From positions 2,887,772 to 2,951,771 of the forward strand of contig OX438758.1 in the NCBI GenBank assembly GCA_949316235.1: 64,000 nucleotides of DNA, given 5' to 3'. Of the stretch, positions 34,853 through 45,283 are shown piece by piece (position 1 is the first letter of the stretch; each line of letters starts with the position of its first letter). Source of the stretch: Oegoconia quadripuncta (lineage: Eukaryota; Arthropoda; Insecta; Lepidoptera; Autostichidae). The notes below the pieces were generated by a model that had not been told where the DNA came from, ran no database searches, and saw nothing but the letters and a program-made list of their open reading frames with translations. Both the position numbers and the translations under genes were made by a program.

Positions 34853-34950
34853 CGTAGCGTATAAATTTCGGACAACAAGTATCTAGTCCTATAAGCAAAT
34901 CCTGTACTATGCATATTAAGTAACTGATAAACATACATCACGGCTACACG
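34853..34950 (-). mobile_element. SINE-C fragment
   Basis: 'tataaatttcggacaacaag', 'tatctagtcctataagcaaa' and 'aactgataaacatac' match the inverted SINE-C 3' part. Confidence 0.6.
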
Positions 34951-34984
34951 ATACAATGCAGTGGGGTTTCGGCACATAAAAAGA

Positions 34985-35045
34985 ATAGAACCAACCCGTC
35001 CCTTCCCGTGGGTGTCGTAAAACGCGACTAAGGGACTATCCACAA
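34985..35045 (+). repeat. Stub of the 'cttcccgtgggtgtcg' repeat
   Basis: Inverted counterpart of the end of the 33480-33690 repeat ('cccgtgggtgtcgtaaaacg'). Confidence 0.5.
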
Positions 35046-35064
35046 AAAACATCTATAGATTTGT

Positions 35065-35480
35065 ATGTTTCAACGGCGACGGACTCAACCACTGTCACGT
35101 GTACATTTCACTATATTTCGTAAGGTGAACCGTGGATGTTGTTACAAGCATAAAGGTCATAGCTCATTAGACCCATCCGGCATCCACTCCGCACCGCCTC
35201 GTCGCACGGCGTCCACTCGTTGTATACAGGTGATCTACGGGTGGACGCCGCGTTAACACCAATAAACGTCGCGCGGTCAACCAGCGGACCTAGTGTCGTC
35301 AACCAGTGGACGTCGCATGGTCTACGAATTTTCGAGTAGTCTGTTAACAATTGGCACTAGGTCTACACGTGGGTTTCGTTATGTCAAATTTCACAAGCCG
35401 TGAATTGGCATTCATTAAACTCTTTAATGTTTGGGATATCTCTGACAATCCTATTTGGGATAAAGATCGTGATGTATAAA
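35065..35480 (+). repeat. Family M repeat split by an insertion
   Basis: The left part runs to 'gtgaaccgtggatgttgtta' (35065-35152). The right part resumes at 'cattaaactctttaatgttt' (about 35411-35480). The reference copy at 32.7-32.9 kb is continuous across this point. Confidence 0.65.
35153..35410. mobile_element. GC-rich insertion inside family M
   Basis: About 258 bp containing an inverted pair, 'cggcgtccactcg' (35208-35220) and 'cgggtggacgccg' (35239-35251), plus a repeated 'gtcaaccag(c/t)ggac' word. It has no coding capacity. The ends are not sharply defined and no clear terminal inverted repeat was seen. Confidence 0.5.
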
Positions 35481-35572
35481 CATACATAAATCTACAAATA
35501 CCTCTGATTCGGGTATGTAAATGTTCGCATTCATCACACGAATATTTATGCATTCCTAATAGCGGAATTCAC
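35474..35572 (-). mobile_element. SINE-C fragment
   Basis: 'ataaacatacataaatctac' and 'gttcgcattcatcacacgaa' match the inverted SINE-C middle. Confidence 0.6.
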
Positions 35573-36119
35573 AGACATTATCCAATATGTTTGTTGGCCG
35601 GATTCAATTTCGAAGCGTTCTACTGATTGGCTCTATAATATAGGTAATTGGTTATTATCCATGTTGTTTAATATCACAATTGGCCTTTACTCGTGTAGGA
35701 AAATGTTTTATGTTTAAGTATTTATCTATAATAGAAAACAAGAGTAACAATGTGTGTTACCGTTTCTTGTATTATTCCAGTCTATCTTACGTTTGGAGAT
35801 GGTCATGTGCTTCATCACTTCGATCCAATATGGATCTTCTGTAGGCATCCCTTGCTTTTGTTATCACTTACTTATTGCAATGTTATAGACTTCTTAAGTC
35901 TTATCACACAAGGTAGTAGAAAGAGCATGTATTCGTAGTCATCAGATCACAGATACTCTCTACGGCCATAGCATTGCAATCACACAGAAGGTGCTTCATT
36001 GATTCCCGTTCTTTGTCGCATGCTCTGCATGTTAAATGTTCAACAAAGAATTTGAACTAACATGATGCCTATCCTTATTAACAACTTCTCACAAATAATA
36101 GATGAATATTCTTGTACAT
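35573..36119. other. Unassigned stretch
   Basis: No gene or repeat recognised. Confidence 0.4.
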
Positions 36120-36333
36120 GTATACAGCGGCATCTAGTTACACAAAGTAACTAGGCTTGTATTGTGAATTTCCAGATAGTAGGTGTCTACCCCACAAATA
36201 TTATTTTTATAAATGAAAACATCCATAACTTGTTTACACGTGTCCATATTCATCATACAAACATTGTCCCAAGCGATATTCGAACCCGCGACCTCTTAGT
36301 AGAGCAGTCAGTATTTCTAACCACTAGAGGCCC
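36120..36333 (-). mobile_element. SINE-B, near full length, diverged
   Basis: The inverted order 'ggcatctagtta', 'aatgaaaacatccataact' and 'gatattcgaacccgcgacct' (B box) fits SINE-B. Confidence 0.75.
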
Positions 36334-37253
36334 AGGGAAAATACGATTTGACCTCGGAAAAACGAATAACTACGATTTTCTTGAAACATTTAATAAAGTG
36401 TTGTAAATGTAGTAACAATTGCTAAAAATTAAACATTTGTAAGAAACGAAAGTACAAAGTAAGTAACTAAATAAGCTAAAGTAGAAAAATGTGTTTCTTT
36501 AAAAAAAATTCTCAATTGATGGGTATTTCTTTAAATTCAAAACATTTAGGGAAATTATAGTTACAAAATATTAGTTCCCATTTTATTTCTTAAGCAATGC
36601 AGCTCGACGACATTTTCAACTAAAACACATGCATGCCTAACTATACATGCTTAGTTTTTTATCCATCAATAAGTTAACTGTGTTTAACAAAAGTCTACCT
36701 AATTAAATATCAGTTAGTATTTATTGTTATTAAGATACAAATTAAAAATAGGGTTGTCTAAAAAAGTCTAAACTAGGCGCTCGTTTTTTTTTTAGGCATA
36801 ATTATTCAAAATCTACCTCTATAAGATAGCAATTATATAAGTCAGTTATAAATTATGTCTAGTTAAGCTAATTTTTTACCGTATTTACTACTTATTTACT
36901 ACCGTATTTACTAGGCTACTACACCAAACAGGTCGCCAAAAGTAATATATGCCATTGGTAAAACATTAATTTCCTTAACCTTAATTCTAAGTGTCACCGT
37001 CCATGACTGAGTTAAGCCCCAAAAAAGGGTATTAATCAGCTAAAGTAGTGTCAGGTGGTACCGTAATTAAGTTAGGCTACCTATAAGATTAGGCCTGATA
37101 CTAGGGTTGTCACACAATCAAGTTTTATATTGAGCGCCGTATGGTTCCCGACAGAGAATAGTTAAATAGTTAGTCACACTACATCCTGCTATGTGACTTG
37201 ACTGTTTATTAAGATTTAGTAGGTGGTGAATTTCAAAGTTTCAAAAGGTACAA
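36334..37253. other. AT-rich unassigned stretch
   Basis: No gene. The only repeat trace is a 20-bp SINE-B head stub at 36913-36932 ('ctactacaccaaacaggtcg'). Confidence 0.45.
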
Positions 37254-37605
37254 GTGTACCTTTCTCACGGGTTCCAGGACAATCCGATAGATGGCGCAAA
37301 TCTAAATGTGTATAGATTGGCGCGCGGCCAGTTTTTGCTCACTTCCAATCGGTGCAGCATTCCAACAATAAACCCTCGATCAGACCACAGCTGCAGTTTA
37401 TCTTCTCCCAACAAGCCCAGCGGATTAGCAAGTTGTAGTGGCAGTGGGAAGGGCATATATCTTGAAGAACTGATGGCCTGTGGGGCATTAAAGTTCATAA
37501 AAGCGCAGCTTTCAGCAGCCGCTTCCAACCGGTTGCTCTGGAAGTCTATGGGGAGGCCTATGTTCAGCAGTGGACGTTATGTGGCTGATATGATGATGAT
37601 GAGTA
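37254..37605 (+). mobile_element. RTE-like LINE C-terminus (family R), internally deleted
   Basis: From about 37411, 'cagcggattagcaagttg', 'gtggcagtgggaagggca' and 'gaagaactgatggcc' are coding phrases of the '.WQW.GH..RRTD.RW' type also seen at 50.3-50.5 kb. After a deletion the sequence resumes with 'ctctggaagtctatggggag' and 'cagcagtggacgttatgtgg', then (GATGAT). The 148-codon frame across this region is in the wrong phase and is not a gene. Confidence 0.65.
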
Positions 37606-38307
37606 AAAAATTCTATAACCTGCCCGACGAAGCGATTAGGGCAAATCCTCCCATGCAAAGTGATGCAAATCGTGCCATTGCAGAAGTATGTGTCCAGTAG
37701 TGGACTTCTATTGATCTTGATGAGACGGTTGACAACCCTACGTCACACCCTTGTCATGCGTCAGGAAAGACGCACAACAGGTTTTTGTGAGCGATGTCCT
37801 TAAATTAAATACATACATGTTATGTTGAGTTTGAACACAGAAAATAGAAGTAGACCCCGTATTCTGTGCGCTTTCACGTTTTACATTAGCGTAATAGGAT
37901 TTAATGGAGCACGTGAAATGTGAACGAGCGGGTTCGTATGCTGTACACCGCGTATCAGGGGATATCCATTAACTTGAAACTATACGAACGAACTACTGTT
38001 TAGAGACCAGTGTTCGGATCAGAGGTTAATTCTCGTGTCATTGATAAAATATTGATAATGATGAAATATCACATATCGATTCAAATTATCACTTAAACCG
38101 TATTCTCGGGCCTAATGGAGAAACTATATGCCTCGAGTTTGCGGCGCTTGGATTTTATCCATTAGACTCGTCCACGCCTCCGGAGATGTGAGAGCTGGTG
38201 CCTACTTTGCTCAGCAGCTGAGCTTATGCATGGCAATGGCGCTAGCGTACTAGGTAACATGCCTCACGGAAGTAAGTCCGACAGCGTATTTATACTATAA
38301 GATATAC

Positions 38308-38568
38308 GACCTGTTTGGTGTAATGGTTAGCAACTCTGACCACTATACCAAAAGGTTGCGAGTTCGAATCCCGCTAGGGGCATATGTTTGTGTGATGAAT
38401 ACGGACATGTGTACCCGAGTTATGGATGTTATCATTTATAATAAGTATTTATTTACAAAAAAAAAAAAAATGTATTTATGTATTATATCAACCATCTGGT
38501 ATCCATAACACAAGCATAATAGTTGCTTACTGTGGAACTAGATGGCGCTGTGTGTATGTCTAAGGATA
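38308..38568 (+). mobile_element. SINE-B, near full length
   Basis: Clean tRNA-like head (A box 'tggtgtaatggttag', B box 'gagttcgaatcccgc'), body, A-rich tract at 38456-38470, and end 'actagatggcgctgtgtgta'. Confidence 0.88.
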
Positions 38569-38682
38569 TATTATATTTATATATATTTATATATTAAGAT
38601 ATATTTTCAATTTGTATATTTACAAATTGCCAATGTTAATTATGTTTAAATAAATATAAAGAAATTTATCGAATATCGCCCC

Positions 38683-38964
38683 AATCTCAAATTTATTATC
38701 AACGCAAGTTCTATTTCAATCTTGAGATCGAACTTGATTTTACACTTTAAATGCTATTTTTAAAGAAAAAGTATCTCAAATTTAATATCAACTCAAGTTT
38801 CATTTCAAACTTGAGATCGACCTTGAGTTCAATCTTGCGATGCTATTTTATATGAAAAAGACCTCTTTTGAGACTTAAGTTCGATTACAATCTTGAGATC
38901 GAGTTTGAGTGTACACTTGAGATGTTTTATATGAAAAAGTATCTCAAGTCAAGTCAACTCAAGA
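38683..38964 (+). repeat. Tandem repeat, 80-89 bp unit, three copies plus a stub
   Basis: Units start near 38684, 38773, 38861 and 38941. Each carries '(a)tctcaa...caagtt', 'cttgagatcga' and 'gctattttatatgaaaaag'. The third is about 8 bp shorter. Confidence 0.82.
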
Positions 38965-39101
38965 CACTTACAACCTTGGAATCTTCAAGTCTAGAGTGAA
39001 TAGGCATTTACTGGGTGCGCGTGATACATCTTCGGCTTCATCGTCACTTTCCATCAGGTGAGATTGTAGTCAAACGCGAAACCAGTTTTTAATAAAAAAA
39101 A
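38965..39101 (+). mobile_element. LINE family I, terminal fragment
   Basis: 'acaaccttggaatcttcaag', 'gaataggcatttactgggtg' and 'catcaggtgagattgtagtc', then an A-tail. It follows directly on the tandem repeat. Confidence 0.75.
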
Positions 39102-39215
39102 AGTGTAGGATACATTTTATACCAAAATCTTCAATATGGCGCTCGCGAAACAGAAAAACATCACCCTTCCTGGCAGTCGGACAAAAATATGCTATCGTTT
39201 TTTTGGTATTAAATA
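39100..39215 (+). repeat. Family K repeat fragment
   Basis: 'gtaggatacattttatacc', 'caatatggcgctcgc' and 'aaaatatgctatcgtttttt' match family K at 12.1 and 40.5 kb. Confidence 0.6.
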
Positions 39216-39419
39216 CATGGTTATTCTTTATAATGGTCTGAACCACCATAGTATGTATTTTTTTTTTTATGAAACAACATAACGTGTGGCGCCTTCAGTT
39301 TTTAAATGAATGAATACTAGCCAAGTATCTACTATTCGACAATTTACAATTATACAATTTACACTCCTTAAACAGGGCTTAATAAGGGCTCCTTAAACAG
39401 TTGGTACCTGCTGTTTTCT

Positions 39420-39903
39420 ATTGAAGGTAGCAACCCAAACGGTTGGACAAAAAAAAAGGATAGGGTATATAGACAATGCGAATGATGTATCTTTCAAAAG
39501 TCACATCATTCGCATTGTCTATGGCCATTCCTTTTTGAATCCGATTAAACGTAAGTTTGATAAGTGTTCTTCACACACACAAAGAAACTCAAAGGTTGTT
39601 TTTTTTTTATCCACAACGGGTTAGCACTTGACCTCAATCACACCTGATGTTAACTGAAGATGAGGCCGAAGGTGGTAGCGTACTGACCCGGAAACCCCAT
39701 CTTATTTGGGGGACTGGCTATCTTATCTCTGACAACTGGAACACAACAATGCTATTAACATTGCTGTTTGCCGGCAGATTTAGATAAGATGGTGGTAGCT
39801 AGCCAGGCGGACATTTAATATGCCCTACCACCAACCAAACCGAGTACTAAATATATGTACCCCGCTGGGGATCGATATTGAAGGTAGCAACCCAATCGGT
39901 GGG
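39420..39903 (-). repeat. Left arm of an inverted duplication, with direct repeats
   Basis: 39487-39875 is the near-exact complement of 40829-41200. It consists of a unique-looking flank (39487-39598) and a headless SINE-A (39599-39875). The direct repeat 'attgaaggtagcaaccca' at 39420 and 39877 brackets it. A 20-bp perfect hairpin (39469-39488 with 39503-39522) straddles the left edge. Confidence 0.8.
39599..39875 (-). mobile_element. SINE-A (within the inverted duplication)
   Basis: It shares private variants with the copy at 40.8 kb: 'gcatattaaatg' and 'ttccagttgtc' on the SINE sense strand. It was therefore copied with its flank and not inserted independently. Confidence 0.85.
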
Positions 39904-40474
39904 CCTCAGAGTCGGCTTAAGCACTGACTAGTGGCTTCCAATCTGACATATTTCAGAAGCCTCTTGCTCCAACGATTATTTTTAAGATCTTTGTTTTTTT
40001 TTTCCTGCTTTTTTTTTCACACATAAGTGGAAGGTGGAGTGGACTGTTGTTTTATATTTAAAACCTAAGTGAGAGAGGGGTTGCGCTAAAAACCAGCGCT
40101 GTCAATTGCCATAAGACATACTGGCAGCAAATGCTGACGCCCAATCCCTTAGCCACAAATACATTTAATTATGCAAAATGTTATACCTACGAAATTTTCT
40201 GTATTTGTTGGCAAATAAATACTTTTCTTTCCTTCTTCCTTTCTTTCAGTTCAGCGATAGATATAACCTGTCAATTGCCACTTCAATCTTGCAAACTTCC
40301 AGAGTCATATCCACGTTGATTCTCTGGCGAATAATCTCGTTCTATAACATAATATCCGATTACTTGAGCGATTAAAATGCATGAAACCATACAGCCGTTC
40401 GATTGTCAAATTATTTCTTTTATTTGTATTAATACAATAAAGTATCACTATCGAACATTATAATAACAACGTGA

Positions 40475-40600
40475 GTTTAAAAACCCCGACAGCATATTTT
40501 GCGGGCGCCATATTGGATAATTTACCGTAAAATGTATCCTATAACACTCCAGGGATCAAGACGAATCTAACGACACTTCGCACTTACTTAGTAGTTTAGG
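40475..40600 (-). repeat. Family K repeat, inverted
   Basis: 'ccccgacagcatattttgcg', 'gtaaaatgtatcctataaca' and 'aagacgaatctaacgacact' are the complement of the 12.1-kb copy. Confidence 0.65.
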
Positions 40601-40645
40601 TTACAGGAGGTAACATAGACATCTACATACATACACTCGAAAAAC

Positions 40646-40712
40646 ATTAAAATTGACTATTTTAAGTGTACTCTGTGTACCTACAAAATAAAGCATTTTT
40701 GACTTTGACATT
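40646..40712 (+). mobile_element. LINE family L1 tail
   Basis: 'aaattgactattttaagtgt' and 'gtacctacaaaataaagc', then 'tttttgactttgac'. Confidence 0.75.
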
Positions 40713-40770
40713 AAATAAATAGGTACTCCTTCTTTGGGCAGTCAGGTAAAAAGAACAACCGCCTTTTTTT

Positions 40771-41090
40771 AACCGCCTCCGTGGCTTAATGTAAACAACA
40801 TTGGGTTTACGTTTCGGAGGTCGCGGGTTCGATCCTCAGCAGGGTACATATTTAGTACTCGGTTTGGTTGGTAGTAGGGCATATTAAATGTCCGCCTGGC
40901 TAGCTGTCACCATCTTATCTAAATCTGCCGCCAAACAGCATTGTTGTGTTCCAGTTGTCAGAGATAAGATAGCCAGTCCCCCAAATAAGATGGGGTTTCC
41001 GGGTCAGTACGCTACCACCATCGGCCTCATCTTCAGTTAACATCAGGTGTGATTGAGGTCAAGTGCTAACCCGTTGTGGATAAAAAAAAA
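40771..41090 (+). mobile_element. SINE-A, full length
   Basis: Head 'aaccgcctccgtggcttaat', B box 'gggttcgatcctcagcaggg', body lacking a short internal piece, and 3' end 'gttgtggat' plus A9. This is the right arm's SINE. Confidence 0.88.
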
Positions 41091-41200
41091 CAACCTTTGA
41101 GTTTCTTGGGCTTCTTCACACACTTATCAAAGTTACGTTTAATCGGATTCAAAAAGGAATGGGTATAGACAATGCGAATGATGTGACTTTTGAAAGATAC
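40829..41200 (+). repeat. Right arm of the inverted duplication
   Basis: Complement of 39487-39875. Beyond the SINE it carries 'caacctttgagtttctt', 'cacacttatcaaa', 'gtttaatcggattcaaaaag' and 'tagacaatgcgaatgatgtg', also present inverted on the left. Confidence 0.8.
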
Positions 41201-41734
41201 GAACTTTCAAAAGCGAATCGCTCAAAAATCGCATTCCTGATGATCATTTCACACTATGAGGCTAAAGGAACCTTGTAGTACATTCGTAACTTTATATTTA
41301 TATCTTGACTAGATCTAGACCGAGCCCAGTCTGCAACTTGACACCGAGGTCGACACGATACGTGCTCGAGATAACTACTCCACTTCGTTCGCGTATCAAT
41401 TACGTAATTGATGTTTTATATAGTGGGGTACTAGAAAGTAAACAAAGTCGTCAATATACCGCGTAGGTGGAGAAATTATATTGGTTTCTCTTGGGAACCT
41501 ATAGGAATCAGGTCGAACGGAGATTGGAATGGCATAAGTCGCCTTTTTGTAGAATCTGAGTTTCTAATAGTTAGGCCCGTATTGCAGGATGTTACTCAAG
41601 CAGAGATCTACGCTTGAGGACAGTTAACAAGGGACAGCTTTATGTAACTTGTATATCGGCACCTTTTCTAACGTGCAACATGAAATAAGGGCCCCTTAGA
41701 ATCTACCCGGACATTGCAGACTGAAAAAGCATAA
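41201..41734. other. Unassigned stretch
   Basis: No gene or repeat recognised. Confidence 0.4.
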
Positions 41735-41885
41735 TTATTTTTTTATATTTTTTTTTTATATGAGAGGGCGGCAAACGAGCATGCGGGTCACATGATGGAA
41801 AGCAATCACCGCCGCCCATGGACACCCGCAACACCAAAAGGGTCACAGATGCGTTGCCAGCCTTTGAGGAAGGTGTCCACCCCAG
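41735..41885 (+). repeat. Interspersed repeat, 'GAGCATGCGGGTCAC' type
   Basis: 'ggcggcaaacgagcatgcgg', 'gatggaaagcaatcaccgcc' and 'cacagatgcgttgccagcct', as at 9585-9682 but longer. Confidence 0.75.
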
Positions 41886-41989
41886 AATAAGTAGGGCAGC
41901 CTGAGCGATGAGGGATTCTCCAGCACTAATAGTGCTGGTACCCTCCTGGGGTACTAACTCTTTAAATACCGCTACCATTCTGGAGAGAG

Positions 41990-42535
41990 ACTGGAAGGTG
42001 TGCCTCCGGCGCCCTCGCTCACCGGACGAAGCGCAGTGGCAAAATGCCACTACTCAGACGTCGGTCTTCTGCGAGAATGAGGAGATTCTTAGGGAGAAAA
42101 CTCCCTTACACATCCTTTGCGAGTGTTATTTTTTTATCCACAACGGTTTAGCCCTTGACCTCAATCGCACCCGATGTTAAGTGAAGATGAGGCCGAAGGT
42201 GGAAGCGTACTTAACCCGGAAACCCTATCCTATTTGGGGTGACTGGCTATCTTATATCTGACAACCGCAACACAACATTGCTGTTTGACGGCAGGATTAG
42301 ATAAGATGATGGTCGCTAGCCAGGCGGACATTTTAAAATGTCCTATCACCAACCAAACCGAGTACTGAACATGTACCCCGCTGGGGTCCGACCCGCTACC
42401 TGCTCTATACTAGAAGCTGAACCGTGGGAGGACCCTATGTCACACCACAGACCGTTACACTTTTCCCCCTCCCAGGATATCGTACGGTACATGCAGCCTG
42501 CTGGCTTTAAGGACGAACTTTAACCAGAGGGAATG
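41990..42535 (+). mobile_element. LINE ORF2 C-terminus interrupted by SINE-A
   Basis: Left of the SINE the frame reads EEILREKTPLHILCEC, the 'E.T..H.L.EC' cysteine/histidine end motif of many non-LTR ORF2 proteins. Right of it, after 'cctgctctatac', the frame continues to SQDIVRYMQPAGFKDEL and a stop at 42523. Frames on the two sides do not join cleanly, so the copy was already broken or broke afterwards. Confidence 0.7.
42129..42400 (-). mobile_element. SINE-A inserted in a LINE
   Basis: Inverted copy: T-run, 'ccacaacggtttagcccttg', the body, and the head up to 'ctggggtccgacccgc'. Confidence 0.85.
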
Positions 42536-42970
42536 TACAATAGATCTGCAGAGATTAGTGCTTATAAAGGGACACTAGTCCTCTCCATAATAATATTACT
42601 CATATATACAAAAATTCTACAATTATAACCAACCATTAGGCTGTGTCATTGGTGCTCCTGTAAAATTCTGCAATGAAAACATCATTGTCGTCGAGGTGAA
42701 CGGAGATAACAAAACATTATATTCAATGCTATGACATACTAAAGGATGAGGGTCTCAATTCGATGGTATTTTCTCTCACGTTACCTCATATTTCCCGCGT
42801 GTAGAACCAATTTGAATTATTATTTTTAATTTGAACGGTTTACCTACAGTCCCATATAAATTCGTTTCCAGTTTACATTACATTTACTGTCTATACACAT
42901 ATTCCTTTTATTTGAATTCAGACGTTTCTATCCGGCAAAAGATCGCATGTTCTAAAACGTGATAATTTAA

Positions 42971-43085
42971 TGGCGCCCGAACAGGGCTATCCATGGAAGG
43001 TAGTTACGTTTACTCATTATCGTTATGGCGCCCGAACAGGGACATGCTAGCCATTGAAAATAGTTATGAATTATCGCCATGCTGA
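42971..43085 (+). mobile_element. LTR-element leader remnant with two tRNA-Lys primer-binding sites
   Basis: TGGCGCCCGAACAGGG occurs at 42971 and again, as the full 18-nt TGGCGCCCGAACAGGGAC, at 43026. It is the complement of the 3' end of tRNA-Lys, a known primer of reverse transcription in LTR elements. The 55-bp segment after each site is similar ('gctatccatgg' / 'gctagccattg'), so the leader is tandemly duplicated. No LTR pair and no gag or pol frame was found nearby; it is a dead fragment. Confidence 0.7.
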
Positions 43086-45283
43086 ACAAGTGTACTATTA
43101 TTTACATGTAGTTGCATATCAATTGTCTTTGTATGATACAGAGCTAATGATGCACTCAGGATACAGAGCACACCAATTAATAAACATAGGACTTTAGGAT
43201 CCATCATTTATTTATTTTAAACTAAATTGATATAGCAAAGATCGTGTTTATATAACGAATTTCCACGATCCTTTTCATTGATTACGTTATCTGTGGCTAA
43301 CGATGCTTAACTCTAATATTTTTGGTACGGTATAATCTAATTTATGTACGAGGCACCCGCCAACCGAACCAAACGTAATGATTCTGCGTATTCCTACACT
43401 GGAGAGTTGATTGATTATCCTTCGAAAACATCTGTGGTACCTATCATTTTTAATGATAACTTTGCATTAAATTTAATGAGTATCTGGTTTTATTACAAAA
43501 GGCTTGTCTTTATTAGCAGCTAGCTAATGGAAACCTGTGGGTATTTTATTTTTGGTCGGGTAATACTCTTTATAGAGTCGTTGTGAACGTCGGTAGAAGT
43601 TTTTATGAAATTCCTTTATTTTTCCAAGAACAATGAATAAAACCGACCAAGTGAGTGGACGTGTAACGCTATACAGGCTTCCTAATTGTGTTATAAGTAA
43701 GGTCCGTTATACTTTTACAGAGTGATCAATAAATTCGACACATCCTTGAAACGAGTTACAGTAGAGGTCATGTGCAATAAGTCAGGTTCTATCAACTTAG
43801 AGTTGGAAATGAGCGGCTTCCAAGATATCGGAACTTAAATTTATTTTTAATTTTTCCGACTTAACAAAAAATATATCTAACATTGATAGTGTTGTTAGGC
43901 TGTTATTGATCGGTACACATATTGCGTAGGTAGTTCACATCTAATCTAAAATGTAATTCAAATTATGAACTCTATCCAGAGATTACGAATGGCTTCCACC
44001 AAGCTTTTGATGTTATATTAATTAATCATATAATCTTCCGAGCAGACAGCTGGGTTATTAATCTAACGAAACCTAACCTAAAAACGTTCACGTTTAGGTC
44101 TTAATGCTTAGCAAAAAGTGGTGCTTACTGCTCGTCACATTCTGAGGAAGGTTTGGTCTCGGGAAATGTAGGTATCTCATGCACAAAATTGAGAAATGTT
44201 TTTTTTTCGCGTTCTCCTGTTTTCGGGATATCATTGGATAGAAAATTAGGAATAAAATCAGGGTCTTCCTCGTTGCCAAAGAGGTGCGTTAGAAGCCAAT
44301 GTTTGTTTATAGCATAGCTGAACCAATTTGAATGATTTTTAGTTACGATAGTTAGTATTCGCTAGTAGTCTTTTCGAATATATATTTAGCTTTTAACACT
44401 GTTGGTTTGCTTATCTGGATTATATAGGTAATCCATGTGTCGCAAAGGTTTTGTAAATTTTCAATTTATACTCGTCCCGTTATGGCGGTGGACAGTTTGG
44501 ACATCGAAAATCACGTTATTTATATAATTTAGATTGGAAACGGGCAAAACTATGTAGTCGCCTTTTGAGATAAGTCTGTACAATTCATTTTGACCCAATT
44601 TTGTAAAATAAATGTCTTTCAAAAATTTAAATTCCTGGGTCTAAAACTAATGTGGCAATACTGACGTGCCCGCTCTAACTTTGCAACCATTAGATTAAAT
44701 AATGTCAAAACAAATTAAGATGATAATTATTTTTTATTGAAACTATTTTACACAAGATAAAGTTAATATTTTCAGTTACCAACACAATTAGGAGGTCTGA
44801 TAATATTTGGGAGTACTGAAAACCAGCGCCGTGATTCGTCGCAGCATGAGCTGAATGCTAGCCCATTTGTGCACGCCACACGTTTTATTTATAATTTATA
44901 TTTGTTTTTATAGCTCTAATTTACTACTTTTTTGTTTTCGTATCGTGTTGTAGAGTTCATAAAAACATTTCTTATTATTTATTTTAAAAACATTCCTTAT
45001 TCTTAAATCTTTGCTTAATAGTGAATTTAAACAGACATATATAAAATGTAGGTAAATACAGCTGAGAAACTAACCTAACCTAAAAAAAAAACTAACTAAA
45101 CTAACGTTTGCACTGCGCGATTTTTTCGGAGGACATTTGCATAACTTTTGAATTTTCTACAGCTTGATTAAGGATCATAAAACAATATGCATTTTAGTTA
45201 AGTGGGTTAGGCTTTATGGAGATGGCTTGTACAATTTATATAAAAGATGTTTTGAAAATACATAATTAAAAAACAAATTAAAT
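43086..45283. other. Unassigned stretch
   Basis: 2.2 kb of AT-rich DNA with no gene or family match that I recognise. Two short 'cctaacctaa' words (44076, 45075) are too brief to be telomeric. Confidence 0.4.

Noticed and set aside
37254..37700. 148-codon plus-strand ORF
   Set aside because: It overlaps RTE-like LINE C-terminal sequence in the wrong phase.
38308..38382. tRNA gene at the SINE-B head (also 17.67 kb and the SINE-C head near 33.4 kb)
   Set aside because: The A and B boxes look right, but the 5' and 3' acceptor strands do not pair and each continues into the same repeated SINE body.
44070..45080. Telomeric (TTAGG)n remnants
   Set aside because: Only two units of 'cctaa' occur at each of two places, which is within chance.
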